A DNA stretch of 20,671 bases from Bacteroidota bacterium (GTDB lineage: Bacteria; Bacteroidota; Bacteroidia; Flavobacteriales_F; PHOS-HE28). Below are positions 1 to 7,790 of the stretch, piece after piece. The position numbers and the translations under genes are program-made. The stretch covers positions 1 to 20,671 of the forward strand of contig JAEZDL010000189.1 of NCBI GenBank assembly GCA_023418095.1. Reading direction: 5' to 3'. Within the stretch, counting starts at the first letter, position 1. Each line of letters begins with the position of its first letter. The notes beneath the pieces are model-generated. The model was not told the DNA's origin. It saw only the letters and a program-made list of their open reading frames with translations, and made no database searches.

Positions 1-1
1 C

Positions 2-61
2 ATCCTGTCGGTCCTGAGCACTGCAGGCGTGATATTCACCATAGTACAGAACCAGCAATAA
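2..61 (+). CDS. Polysaccharide export outer-membrane protein (Wza type), C-terminal fragment
   Basis: Open reading frame entering from the left edge and ending at TAA 59-61, one base before the wzc-like start. The 19 visible residues are hydrophobic (ILSVLSTAGVIFTIVQ) and end in NQQ, which looks like a terminal transmembrane helix. Bacteroidota polysaccharide export proteins of the Wza/BexD family commonly end in such a helix, and the gene directly upstream of a wzc is usually wza. The identity therefore rests on position and the helix, not on any visible Wza domain. The rest of the gene lies outside the window. Confidence 0.55.
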   Translation: MLSVLSTAGVIFTIVQNQQ

Positions 62-62
62 G

Positions 63-2411
63 ATGAGCGCAGGCAACTCGAACGAGACCATCGATCTCCG
101 CAGCATATTCCGCAAGCTGCTGGCGAAGTGGTGGCTTTTCGGGATCACGATCACACTGGCGCTTGCGGCCGGAGTGGCGTATATCAAGACCACTCCGAGA
201 TCCTACCATGTGCAGGCGGTGCTGTTGATGAGCGAGCGCGGAAGGAACGTTTTCGGAAGCGGGAATGAGGAATTCCTGAAGGGTAGTTCCTTCTTCAACA
301 GTCAAAGCGACATCGAAGACCAGGTGGCGGTGCTCACTTCGGTGAGCAACATGACCAAGGCCCTCAAACGCCTCGATTTCGGGATCACCTATTACGAGCG
401 CAAGAATTTCATGACCACGGAGAAGTACGAGTATCCGCCCTTCCACGTGAAGCTCGATACCGTGGCGATCCAGGTGCACAATGTCCCGATCCATGTGGAG
501 GTGGATCGCGAAGCAGGAACGTACCGCGTGACCGCGAAAGCCAAATACGCGCGTCACTACAATCTGCAAAAACAGACGGAACTTGAATCGTTCTATACCG
601 ATTACAACATCGATCGAACGATGAAGATCGGTGAACCGTTCTCCGATCAGGGCCTCAGTTTCCAGATCGAATTCCCGGCCGATCGCACCTATAGCAAGAA
701 GAAGCAGTCCTTCTTCATGATCAACAGCCTCGACGGGTTGATCGCGAGCTACCGTGCGCGCACACAGGCCGCACCGATCAGCGATGAGAGCAGCATCGTG
801 GTGCTTTCCACCTCGGGTGAAGTGATCGAGAAGGAGAGGCTTTTCCTGAATAAGCTTCTCGAGACCTACATTGAAGGTGAATTGTACCGCCGGAACCAGA
901 AGGGGATCCGAACGATCAACTTCATCGATGGACAGATCGGTGTGGTCTCGGATTCACTCCAGAAAGTGGAATCATCGATGGAACAGTTCCGCGGTGCGAG
1001 CGGTGGCATGATGAGCGCTTCCACCACCAGCGATGCGCTCTTCCAGGAACGCAGCCGCCTGGAGGATGAACGTTCATTATTGCAAAGGCGCAGGCAGTAT
1101 TGCAGCGCGATATTGGACAAAGTGCGCAGTTCGAGCGATATGCGCAACGTGCCTGCCCCGAGCTCATCGGGGATCGATGATCCTGTGTTGAACAACCTGG
1201 TGCTGGAGATCACGAAACTTTCCGCCGATCTGGCCGCGCAGAACGTTACCACCGGAGCCCGTACCAATCCTGCAGTGATCACCATGGAAAGGCGGCGCCG
1301 GAACCTGATCTCCTCACTGGAGGAGACCGCTGAAAGCCTCGTTGAACAGGCGGATATCAGCCTGGCCGAAGTGAACCGGCGGCTTTCGAGGTTGAGCTAC
1401 GAGTTCAACCAGTTGCCGGAGAACGAACGGCAGCTGGGCAACATCGAACGGAAGTTCCAGCTGAGCGAGAACCTATACAACTACCTGATGGAAAAGCGCG
1501 CGGAGGCCGGTATCGCGATCGCTTCCGATCAGCTGGACAAATACGTGATCGATGAAGCCCGCGTATCCACCACCACGCCGGTCGAGCCGGACAAGAAAGT
1601 GATCCTCGGTGGTGCGTTCATGATCGGGCTGTTGCTACCGATGGGTTTCATTCTGGTGAAGGATTTCTTCAACGATACGGTCGTCGATCTGGATCAGCTC
1701 AACCGCATTTCGCCGATCCCGGTCCTTTCCACCGTGCCCACCTCGAAACGCAAGCGGATCCTTCCGGAAGAACCGAAGTCGCTGCTGGCGGAATCGTTCC
1801 GAACGGCCCGCATCAACCTTCAATACCTGAACGTCCATTCCGGAAAACAGGTGGTCGGTTTCACCTCTTCCACCAGTGGTGAGGGCAAGACCTTCTGCGC
1901 GATCAACATGGCAACGGTGATCGCATTGAGCGGAAAACGCACATTGCTGCTTGATGCCGACATGCGCAGGCCGCGACTGGCGGAAACGATGAACGTGACC
2001 GAAGGCGCCGGCCTGAGCACGCACCTGATCGGTGAATGCACGATCGATGAAATGATCCGCCGTAGTGACGTGCAGGGCCTGGATCTGATCACCGCAGGGC
2101 CCATTCCGCCGAATCCGTTGGAACTGGTGGAACTCGAGCGTATGGAGCTTCTCTTCAAGGAATTGCGATCGAGGTACGATCATATCGTGGTGGACGCCTC
2201 GCCGATGGGGCTTGTGAGCGAATACGTGATCCTCATGCGGCATGTGGACATCACCCTTTATGTGGTGCGCCAGGGCTTCACGAAGCGCGGTGCCCTTCGC
2301 CTGGTGAACGAGATGTTCGAGGAGAAGAAGGTCCGCTCGATCAATCTGTTGCTCAATGATGTGAAGCGGCGCGACGGATATGGTGAAGGCTACGGCTATT
2401 ACACCAAATAG
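63..2411 (+). CDS. wzc: Polysaccharide co-polymerase with fused BY-kinase (Wzc/GumC type)
   Basis: Inner-membrane chain-length regulator fused to a bacterial tyrosine kinase; it works with Wza and Wzy to control polymer length and export. An N-terminal Wzz domain starts with a transmembrane helix at about residues 23-41. A long periplasmic region, rich in coiled-coil-like sequence, runs to a second helix at about 513-533. The cytoplasmic kinase carries Walker A SGEGKT (605-610, K609), Walker A' LLLDADMRRP (D631, D633) and Walker B IVVDA (D711). The last residues form a tyrosine cluster (Y773, Y777, Y779, Y780), the usual autophosphorylation tail. The 782-residue length suits a one-piece Wzc. 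The ATG at 63 follows the upstream stop by one base, so it is probably translationally coupled. No partner phosphatase gene is seen in the window. Confidence 0.95.
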   Translation: MSAGNSNETIDLRSIFRKLLAKWWLFGITITLALAAGVAYIKTTPRSYHVQAVLLMSERGRNVFGSGNEEFLKGSSFFNSQSDIEDQVAVLTSVSNMTKALKRLDFGITYYERKNFMTTEKYEYPPFHVKLDTVAIQVHNVPIHVEVDREAGTYRVTAKAKYARHYNLQKQTELESFYTDYNIDRTMKIGEPFSDQGLSFQIEFPADRTYSKKKQSFFMINSLDGLIASYRARTQAAPISDESSIVVLSTSGEVIEKERLFLNKLLETYIEGELYRRNQKGIRTINFIDGQIGVVSDSLQKVESSMEQFRGASGGMMSASTTSDALFQERSRLEDERSLLQRRRQYCSAILDKVRSSSDMRNVPAPSSSGIDDPVLNNLVLEITKLSADLAAQNVTTGARTNPAVITMERRRRNLISSLEETAESLVEQADISLAEVNRRLSRLSYEFNQLPENERQLGNIERKFQLSENLYNYLMEKRAEAGIAIASDQLDKYVIDEARVSTTTPVEPDKKVILGGAFMIGLLLPMGFILVKDFFNDTVVDLDQLNRISPIPVLSTVPTSKRKRILPEEPKSLLAESFRTARINLQYLNVHSGKQVVGFTSSTSGEGKTFCAINMATVIALSGKRTLLLDADMRRPRLAETMNVTEGAGLSTHLIGECTIDEMIRRSDVQGLDLITAGPIPPNPLELVELERMELLFKELRSRYDHIVVDASPMGLVSEYVILMRHVDITLYVVRQGFTKRGALRLVNEMFEEKKVRSINLLLNDVKRRDGYGEGYGYYTK

Positions 2412-2423
2412 CCGATCGCGTAG

Positions 2424-3746
2424 ATGCTGGGCAACAACGCCGGTTTCCGGAAGTACCTTACCAACACTTCATGGCTCTTTCTTGAGCGCGTGGTGCGGCT
2501 GGCCGTTGTGCTGGGCACAGGCATACTCGTAGCGCGCTACCTGGGTCCGGAACTTTTCGGCCAGCTCAATTATGCCACAGGTTTCGTTGGTCTCTTCTTC
2601 GCCCTCACCACCATGGGGCTCGATGAGATCATCGTGCGCGATCTGGTGAAACATCCCGAGAAAAGGGACGAGCTGCTCGGTACCTCGGCGGTGATCAAAC
2701 TGATCGGATCGTTCCTCCTGGTGGTGCTCGTGCTCATATCAACGCTGGTGCGCGAGATGTCTTCCCTGAGCGCGATGCTGGTGATGGTGATCGCCGTGGC
2801 CGAATTGCTGCGGCCTTTGGCGGTGATCGATTGGTACTTCATGGCGAACGTGCGATCGCGCGAAACGGTGATCGTGCAGATGGCGCAGGTCTTCATCAGC
2901 GCTGGGTTCAAGATCGCGATGGTGGTGATGGAGGCTCCGCTGATCTATTTCGCCTGGGTATACGTTCTGGAGACCGCGGCACTTTCGATCGGTTATGCGA
3001 TCATGTATTCCCGGGCCGGAGCGAGCATCCGCGCATGGCGTTACACCCGATCGATGGCAGGCCACCTCATGGGCCAGTCGTGGCCGTTGATCATCTATGG
3101 AATGGCGCTCTACGTACAGGCGAAGATCGATCAGGTGATGATCTTCGATGTGTTGAAGGATCGCGTGGGGGAGGCCGCCGCGAATGAGGAGGTAGGCCAG
3201 TATTCCAACGCGCTGAAGATGATCGAGGCGCTGGGTTTCCTGCCTGTGATCGTCCAGAAGTCACTGGCGCCCGCGATCACGCGGGCGCGTGCGCAAAGCA
3301 TGGATCTTTATGCCGATCGCTTGTTGAACCAGTACAGGTTGATGTTCCTGATGTTCCTGGTCACGGCAGTTCCGCTTTTCTTCACTGCGGAACCGATCAT
3401 GGTATTCCTGTACGGTGAGGAGTACCGGGCCTCCGGATTCCTGCTCTCGCTTTTTTCGATCCGCCTCTTCTTCACCAACATGGGCATGGGCAAGGCGAGC
3501 TTCATCACCAATGAAAGTCTCTTCAAGTATTCGTTGTTCACGGCGGTGGTGGGCGCGGTGCTGAACATCACCATGAATTATTTCCTGATCCCTGAGCACA
3601 AGGCGATCGGCGCGATCTGGGCCACGATCGGATCGTTCGCGGTGAGCATCTTCCTGGTCGATCTGCTGTTCAAGAGCACGCGCCCGAATTTCAAATGGAT
3701 GATGCAGGGGATCTTCACGTTCTGGCGGATCAACAAGGTCTCGTAG
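2424..3746 (+). CDS. wzx: Wzx-type polysaccharide flippase (MOP superfamily)
   Basis: A 440-residue, almost wholly hydrophobic protein with about 12 membrane segments. It begins like the RfbX/Wzx family: an N-terminal amphipathic stretch (residues 1-15), a first helix, then ARYLGPELFGQLNYA (about 38-52), the typical 'ARxLGPexyGxlnya' signature. It would flip undecaprenyl-diphosphate-linked repeat units across the inner membrane for polymerisation by the Wzy downstream. The start is 12 bases after the wzc stop, consistent with the same operon. The sequence does not reveal the sugar flipped. Confidence 0.92.
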   Translation: MLGNNAGFRKYLTNTSWLFLERVVRLAVVLGTGILVARYLGPELFGQLNYATGFVGLFFALTTMGLDEIIVRDLVKHPEKRDELLGTSAVIKLIGSFLLVVLVLISTLVREMSSLSAMLVMVIAVAELLRPLAVIDWYFMANVRSRETVIVQMAQVFISAGFKIAMVVMEAPLIYFAWVYVLETAALSIGYAIMYSRAGASIRAWRYTRSMAGHLMGQSWPLIIYGMALYVQAKIDQVMIFDVLKDRVGEAAANEEVGQYSNALKMIEALGFLPVIVQKSLAPAITRARAQSMDLYADRLLNQYRLMFLMFLVTAVPLFFTAEPIMVFLYGEEYRASGFLLSLFSIRLFFTNMGMGKASFITNESLFKYSLFTAVVGAVLNITMNYFLIPEHKAIGAIWATIGSFAVSIFLVDLLFKSTRPNFKWMMQGIFTFWRINKVS

Positions 3747-3751
3747 TGTCG

Positions 3752-3913
3752 ATGATCAGGTACGCATTCGCTCCGATCCCACGATCACTGCGCACGATAG
3801 GTGCCTGGGCCGGTGTGGATATATTCGCCTTCAACTGCGGAATGTGCCCTGCCGTTGACATATCTCGCGGATCGTGCATTGCGATCGGCAACAGCCAAGC
3901 CTTCCCGCAGTGA
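3752..3913 (+). CDS. Possible small protein (53 aa) between wzx and wzy
   Basis: I do not recognise this protein. It is proposed because it exactly fills the only sizeable gap in an otherwise tightly packed operon. ATG 3752 lies 5 bases after the wzx stop, and TGA 3911-3913 overlaps a GTG at 3910 in the wzy frame. The same GTGA coupling occurs at 11861-11864 and 17251-17254. The product is not membrane-spanning and carries three cysteines (C29, C32, C42), including a CGMC pair. Third codon positions are mostly G or C, like the neighbours. It could be a real small protein, the remnant of a longer gene, or chance. Confidence 0.3.
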   Translation: MIRYAFAPIPRSLRTIGAWAGVDIFAFNCGMCPAVDISRGSCIAIGNSQAFPQ

Positions 3914-5223
3914 TCCGCAAGACCACGGTCATCAACAACCTGTTCCTGTTGGGGATGATCGCCTCGGGGATCGGCTCGTACCTGATCCCCAAGCAATACA
4001 CGGTCGGCATCATCACCACGATCCTTCCGCACCTGGCGATCCTGGGGTTCTATGGTATCGATCTTATCTACCGCGGCAGGGTGGTGCCCATGGTGAACCG
4101 CGTGTACTGGATCGGCATGCTCTTCATCGTTTCATTGATAGCCAGCATGTGGGTGGCGCTGGGCAAGGGGCTGCCGGGCCTGAGCACGGTGAACGTGCTT
4201 GCGATCAGCCTTCAGTTCATCGTGCCATTCAATGCCGCAGTGGTGTTGCAGGTGTACAATCGCAACAACGATGATTTCAGCCTGGCGCGATTGCTCTTCC
4301 AGGGATTGGTGATCCTCATGGTGGTGAATTTCATCGGGTACGGAGCAGGCCTTACCAACCGGTTGCACGGCTTCCCCGGAAGGATCAACCTGCCGTTCAC
4401 GATGGGGATCTACAGCACCGCGCACCTGGTGGCATTCCTCAACCTCATCCTGCTGTTCTACATACGCGATCCGGTGAAACGGCCTGGCCGCTTCTTCCTC
4501 ATGTCCGGGCTTTTCATGGCGAACATGGCGATCATGATCAGCGCCAACAGCCGGCTTTCCCTCATGATCTTCATGGTTCTTTTGATCCTGTTCATCTTCC
4601 AGTTGATCAAGGCCGCGAAAGGCATCTTCGTGGTCTCCCTCTTCATCATGCCACTGATGATGAGCTTCTCGCTGTTGATCTACGAGATCATTTCGATCCC
4701 TGTGATCGCCGAGCTAATGGGCGGCCGCGTGGATAAGGAGGATGTGACCACCTTCAATGGCCGCACGTACATCTGGGAGGCGGCCTGGGATTGGTTCATG
4801 AACGATCGCACAGGCTTGATCTTCGGCAACGGTTACCGCGGCCAGTATTCCATACGCATGCTCGATTTCGTGGCGAAGCTCTGGGGTGAGAAGGATAGCT
4901 TCAACCTGCATATGCACAGCACGTTCCTGGAGATACTCATGGACCAGGGCCTGGTGGGCTATACGCTCTTCGTTCTCTGCATGTGGCATGCCTTCAAATT
5001 CTACCGCAGGCATTACCAGTTGCGCACCATTGAAGCGCCGCTCTTCGCAGGTGTGGTGTACCTGCTCTTCATCTGGCAGATCGACATCTTCGTTTACGGC
5101 ATCGATCAGGGAAATCCGCTTTTTTTCACCGTGCTTTCCGCCGCTGCGATAGATCAAAAGTTCGTGAAGCGCCGTATAAGGTCGATTGATGGAAGTTACA
5201 TGCAACCTGCGCCAGCCACATGA
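3910..5223 (+). CDS. wzy: Wzy-type O-antigen/EPS polymerase
   Basis: A polytopic membrane protein (437 residues from GTG 3910) with about ten hydrophobic segments. A large hydrophilic loop lies at about residues 280-350, containing FNGRTYIWEAAW and, further on, HSTFLEILMDQGLVGY. This His-x(n)-Leu-Glu-x-x-x-x-x-Gly-x-x-Gly pattern is typical of the Wzy_C domain of O-antigen polymerases and ligases. Polymerase is preferred because wzx and wzc are adjacent. An in-frame GTG at 3874 would add 12 residues (MHCDRQQPSLPA) unlike a membrane-protein start. GTG 3910 overlaps the stop of the small upstream ORF, so I chose it. The stop overlaps the next gene's ATG (ATGA at 5220-5223). Confidence 0.88.
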   Translation: MIRKTTVINNLFLLGMIASGIGSYLIPKQYTVGIITTILPHLAILGFYGIDLIYRGRVVPMVNRVYWIGMLFIVSLIASMWVALGKGLPGLSTVNVLAISLQFIVPFNAAVVLQVYNRNNDDFSLARLLFQGLVILMVVNFIGYGAGLTNRLHGFPGRINLPFTMGIYSTAHLVAFLNLILLFYIRDPVKRPGRFFLMSGLFMANMAIMISANSRLSLMIFMVLLILFIFQLIKAAKGIFVVSLFIMPLMMSFSLLIYEIISIPVIAELMGGRVDKEDVTTFNGRTYIWEAAWDWFMNDRTGLIFGNGYRGQYSIRMLDFVAKLWGEKDSFNLHMHSTFLEILMDQGLVGYTLFVLCMWHAFKFYRRHYQLRTIEAPLFAGVVYLLFIWQIDIFVYGIDQGNPLFFTVLSAAAIDQKFVKRRIRSIDGSYMQPAPAT

Positions 5224-6047
5224 ACCCAGCATCGGGCGGTAAACGGGAAAGGGGCATCGCGCCACAGCGCCAGGGGACCGATACGTTGGTGAGCATCGTA
5301 ACGGTGGTCTACAATGGCGTGGCCACGCTGGAAAGAACGATCCGAAGTGTGTTGGAGCAGGACCATCCGAACATCGAATACATCATCGTTGACGGTGGAA
5401 GCACCGATGGCACGATCGATCTGCTCCGCCGTTACGATGATCGCCTGGATCTATGGACCACAGGAAAGGACAAGGGCATCTACGATGCGATGAACAAGGG
5501 GATCGCCCTGTGCACCGGCGACTGGGTGGCCCTGATCAATGCAGACGATTGGTATGAACCCGGCGCGGTGAAGCAGGCGATGATGGCTGTGCGCGACAGG
5601 CCGGGGATCAACATCGTGCATGGTGACATCTGGCTTCATTATCCCAACGGGCAACGTACGTTGAAGAAGGCGCGCAGTTCGGGATTCCTGCTGAAATATT
5701 GGGAAATGGTGATGAACCATCCGAGCTTCTTCGTGCGCCGGAAGTTCTACGAAGGAAGGCCGTTCGATGCGAAGTTGAAGGTGAGCGCCGATCATAAATG
5801 GACGTATGATGCGTACCGGCTTTCGCCTGCGATGTTCCTCTACCTACCCAAACCGATCGCGAACTTCACCGTGGGTGGTGCGAGCATGAGCGTTCCCCTG
5901 CGCAAGGTGCTCGCAGAAGGAAGGCGCGTGAGCCGTGATCTTGGCATGGGACCGATCGATATGTTCGTGGGATTGCTCGTGCGCACGGTGCTTTATCCGG
6001 TGCAGCACCTGAAACTCTGGATCAACCAATACATCCTCTCGAAGTAG
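5220..6047 (+). CDS. GT2-family glycosyltransferase
   Basis: A cytoplasmic, GT-A fold sugar transferase for repeat-unit assembly. After a polar leader of about 22 residues comes LVSIVTVVYNG (23-33), the nucleotide-binding start of GT2 enzymes. Then come IIVDGGSTDGT (55-65), DKGIYDAMNKG (about 84-94) and the metal-binding INADD (106-110). This order, with the GIYDAMNKG block, is typical of the WcaE/WcaA-like branch found in exopolysaccharide loci. The C-terminal part has a short hydrophobic stretch (about 244-256) that may rest on the membrane. The ATG overlaps the wzy stop by four bases. The 275-residue length is normal. Donor and acceptor cannot be read from the sequence. Confidence 0.9.
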   Translation: MNPASGGKRERGIAPQRQGTDTLVSIVTVVYNGVATLERTIRSVLEQDHPNIEYIIVDGGSTDGTIDLLRRYDDRLDLWTTGKDKGIYDAMNKGIALCTGDWVALINADDWYEPGAVKQAMMAVRDRPGINIVHGDIWLHYPNGQRTLKKARSSGFLLKYWEMVMNHPSFFVRRKFYEGRPFDAKLKVSADHKWTYDAYRLSPAMFLYLPKPIANFTVGGASMSVPLRKVLAEGRRVSRDLGMGPIDMFVGLLVRTVLYPVQHLKLWINQYILSK

Positions 6048-6053
6048 CGATCG

Positions 6054-6560
6054 ATGACCAGCCCGTTCAACATATTCCAGGACTGGAAGGCGAATTCGAA
6101 CAATCCGAAAGGCCTGCTCGTGATGCTGCTCTTCAGGATCGCACACCTTCTGCGGCTCAACATCGTCACGTTCATCCTCTTTCTCCCTTATTTCATCTTC
6201 TACCGCATTCTGGTGGAATGGTTCCTGTGCATCGAACTTCCCTGGAAAACGCGGATCGGCCCGGGTTTCCGCATCGATCACGGGCAGGCGCTGGTCATTA
6301 ACGACCATACGGTGTTCGGCAGTGATTGCACGGTGCGCAACAGCACCACCATCGGCAATAAACGCGCGAAGGATGGTTCCTATACAGCCTCACCGATCTT
6401 CGGTGATCGGGTGAACATCGGGGCGAACGCCGTGGTGATCGGACCGGTCCGGATCGGCAACGATGTAACGATCGGTGCGGGTGCCGTGGTGTTCCGCGAT
6501 ATTCCTGATGGGCACATCGCGGTAGGTAATCCGGCGCGGTTGATACCGCCAAGAGCCTAG
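6054..6560 (+). CDS. Serine-acetyltransferase-like hexapeptide O-acetyltransferase
   Basis: Probable acetyl-CoA-dependent O-acetyltransferase modifying a sugar of the repeat unit. The 168-residue protein has a hydrophobic segment at about 36-58. This is followed by a left-handed beta-helix of hexapeptide repeats with RIDHG (73-77), where H76 aligns with the catalytic histidine of serine acetyltransferases, and TTIGNK (98-103). Clear repeats follow in PIFGDRVNIGANAVVIGPVRI (114-134) and GNDVTIGAGAVV (135-146), then VGNPARLI. The hydrophobic N-terminus and the EPS context favour a WcaB-like polysaccharide acetyltransferase over a cysteine-synthesis CysE, which is usually longer and helical at its N-terminus. 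It starts 6 bases after the GT2 stop and is the last plus-strand gene of this block. Confidence 0.85.
   Translation: MTSPFNIFQDWKANSNNPKGLLVMLLFRIAHLLRLNIVTFILFLPYFIFYRILVEWFLCIELPWKTRIGPGFRIDHGQALVINDHTVFGSDCTVRNSTTIGNKRAKDGSYTASPIFGDRVNIGANAVVIGPVRIGNDVTIGAGAVVFRDIPDGHIAVGNPARLIPPRA
6557..6560. other. Palindromic CTAG carrying both convergent stop codons
   Basis: Bases 6557-6560 read CTAG. The plus-strand acetyltransferase ends in TAG (6558-6560), and the minus-strand GT4 gene ends in TAG read from 6559 to 6557. The two coding regions thus overlap by four bases, leaving no untranslated room for a terminator between the convergent operons. Confidence 0.95.
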
Positions 6561-7720
6561 AACGGGATCTTCCGTTTATCGATCATTCCGGAGATCCTCT
6601 TCACTCCGGCGGACCAATTGAGGTTCTCTTCGAAGAACTGTCGTGCATTGATCGCCGCCTTCTGATAGACCTCGCGATCGTTCCAGAGCGCAGCTATCCC
6701 GGCAGCGATCGTTCCTGCGCTCGTGCCGAGCGGATAAAGGAGGCCGTTGGTCCCATGCCTTACCGCCGATGATACGCCACCAACATCACACGCGATGGAA
6801 GGAATGCCATAGGCGGAAGCTTCACAATAGACCATTCCGAAACATTCCGCCTTGGAAAGCACCACCAGGAAATGCGATCGCGCAAGCTCACGCCTGATCA
6901 GTTCATCGTGTTCACGTATCTTCTTGTCCAACATGCCAAGTACGGTGATCCCTGTACGATCGGCGATATCGGGTTCGTTGCCGATCACCGTAAGGCGGCT
7001 GCTTATGCCGAGCTTGCGCAATGCATGATGCACCTCGACCACCAGCGGACCCTGCTTGCGTTCCCAATCATAGCCGATGAACAGGAGCCTGCAATGTTCC
7101 CTTTCCCGGTCCATGATGAAGCGTTGCACGCTTTCTCGATCGGGTGGCCTGGAGATGTTGGGCCCGAAGGGGATCACGTGCACTTTCGCGGGATCCGCGC
7201 CATGGTCCTCAATGGCCGATCGGGCCGCCCAATCACTGGAATAGATCGCCAGCTCGGCCCGCTCCAACGCGAGCGTTTCGAAGAACGATCCGTTCCGCAC
7301 GGTGATCTTGCTGAGCTTCGAGAATTCAGGATAGAATCCCAGCATTCCGGTGAAGGTCGCATCGGTCCAGAACGCCATGGGGCATTTCACTTCTATGAAG
7401 GGAAGTGGCAGTGAGCTCGATGAGAGCAGCAGGTCCGGTTCGATCCCTTTCAGCTGCTCGTTCACCGAAGCGGCGAGCTGCCGGATCACCAATTCCTGCC
7501 GTTCGCTCTGGAAACGTTTTCCGGCGATGCGGTAGATCCCCTGGATCGCTTTCCAGAGAAGGGGATTGTCCGGCCCGGAAGGTTTGATGCGGATCACCGT
7601 GTGGCCCGCCTCTTCCAGCGCCCGTACCATGCTGTTCGCGGTGGCGGGCCAGCTTCCATCTTCCTTGAGACCGGTGAACGCCACGAATGCGATCACAAGT
7701 TGGTCGCGAGTTGCTGTCAT
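6557..7720 (-). CDS. GT4-family (GT-B) glycosyltransferase
   Basis: Retaining glycosyltransferase, probably cytoplasmic, of 387 residues (GT4 enzymes are commonly 350-400). The N-terminal Rossmann half holds a variant glycine region, FTGLKEDGSWPATANSMV (15-32). The C-terminal half begins LLFIGYDWERKQG (212-224), where R221-K222 sit at the phosphate-binding position. It ends with the E-x7-E signature AECFGMVYCEA (E292 and E300) followed by GIPSIACDVGG. ATG is at 7718-7720 on the minus strand. It lies about 70 bases downstream of the beta-helix gene in the same direction, so the two may be co-transcribed, although a possible promoter element occurs just upstream. No signal peptide is seen. Donor unknown. 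Confidence 0.9.
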   Translation of the reverse strand: MTATRDQLVIAFVAFTGLKEDGSWPATANSMVRALEEAGHTVIRIKPSGPDNPLLWKAIQGIYRIAGKRFQSERQELVIRQLAASVNEQLKGIEPDLLLSSSSLPLPFIEVKCPMAFWTDATFTGMLGFYPEFSKLSKITVRNGSFFETLALERAELAIYSSDWAARSAIEDHGADPAKVHVIPFGPNISRPPDRESVQRFIMDREREHCRLLFIGYDWERKQGPLVVEVHHALRKLGISSRLTVIGNEPDIADRTGITVLGMLDKKIREHDELIRRELARSHFLVVLSKAECFGMVYCEASAYGIPSIACDVGGVSSAVRHGTNGLLYPLGTSAGTIAAGIAALWNDREVYQKAAINARQFFEENLNWSAGVKRISGMIDKRKIPF

Positions 7721-7734
7721 GGAAGCTGTTGCGG

Positions 7735-7742
7735 CAAATCTA
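7735..7742 (-). promoter_or_regulatory. Possible -7 promoter element (TAGATTTG) ahead of the minus-strand GT4 gene
   Basis: Read on the minus strand, bases 7742-7735 are TAGATTTG, a perfect match to the Bacteroidota -7 consensus TAnnTTTG. No convincing TTG is present 17-23 bases upstream. The implied leader would be only about 8 nucleotides before the ATG at 7720. This is weak evidence that the GT4 gene can be transcribed apart from the beta-helix gene. Confidence 0.3.
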
Positions 7743-7790
7743 GCTGGAGAGGCATTTTCCGCCGGAACACTTTAACGCTATTCCGATCTA

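Noticed and set aside
3855..3860. TTGACA upstream of wzy as an E. coli-type -35 box
   Set aside because: No -10 partner at the right distance, and this phylum uses the TTG / TAnnTTTG pattern.
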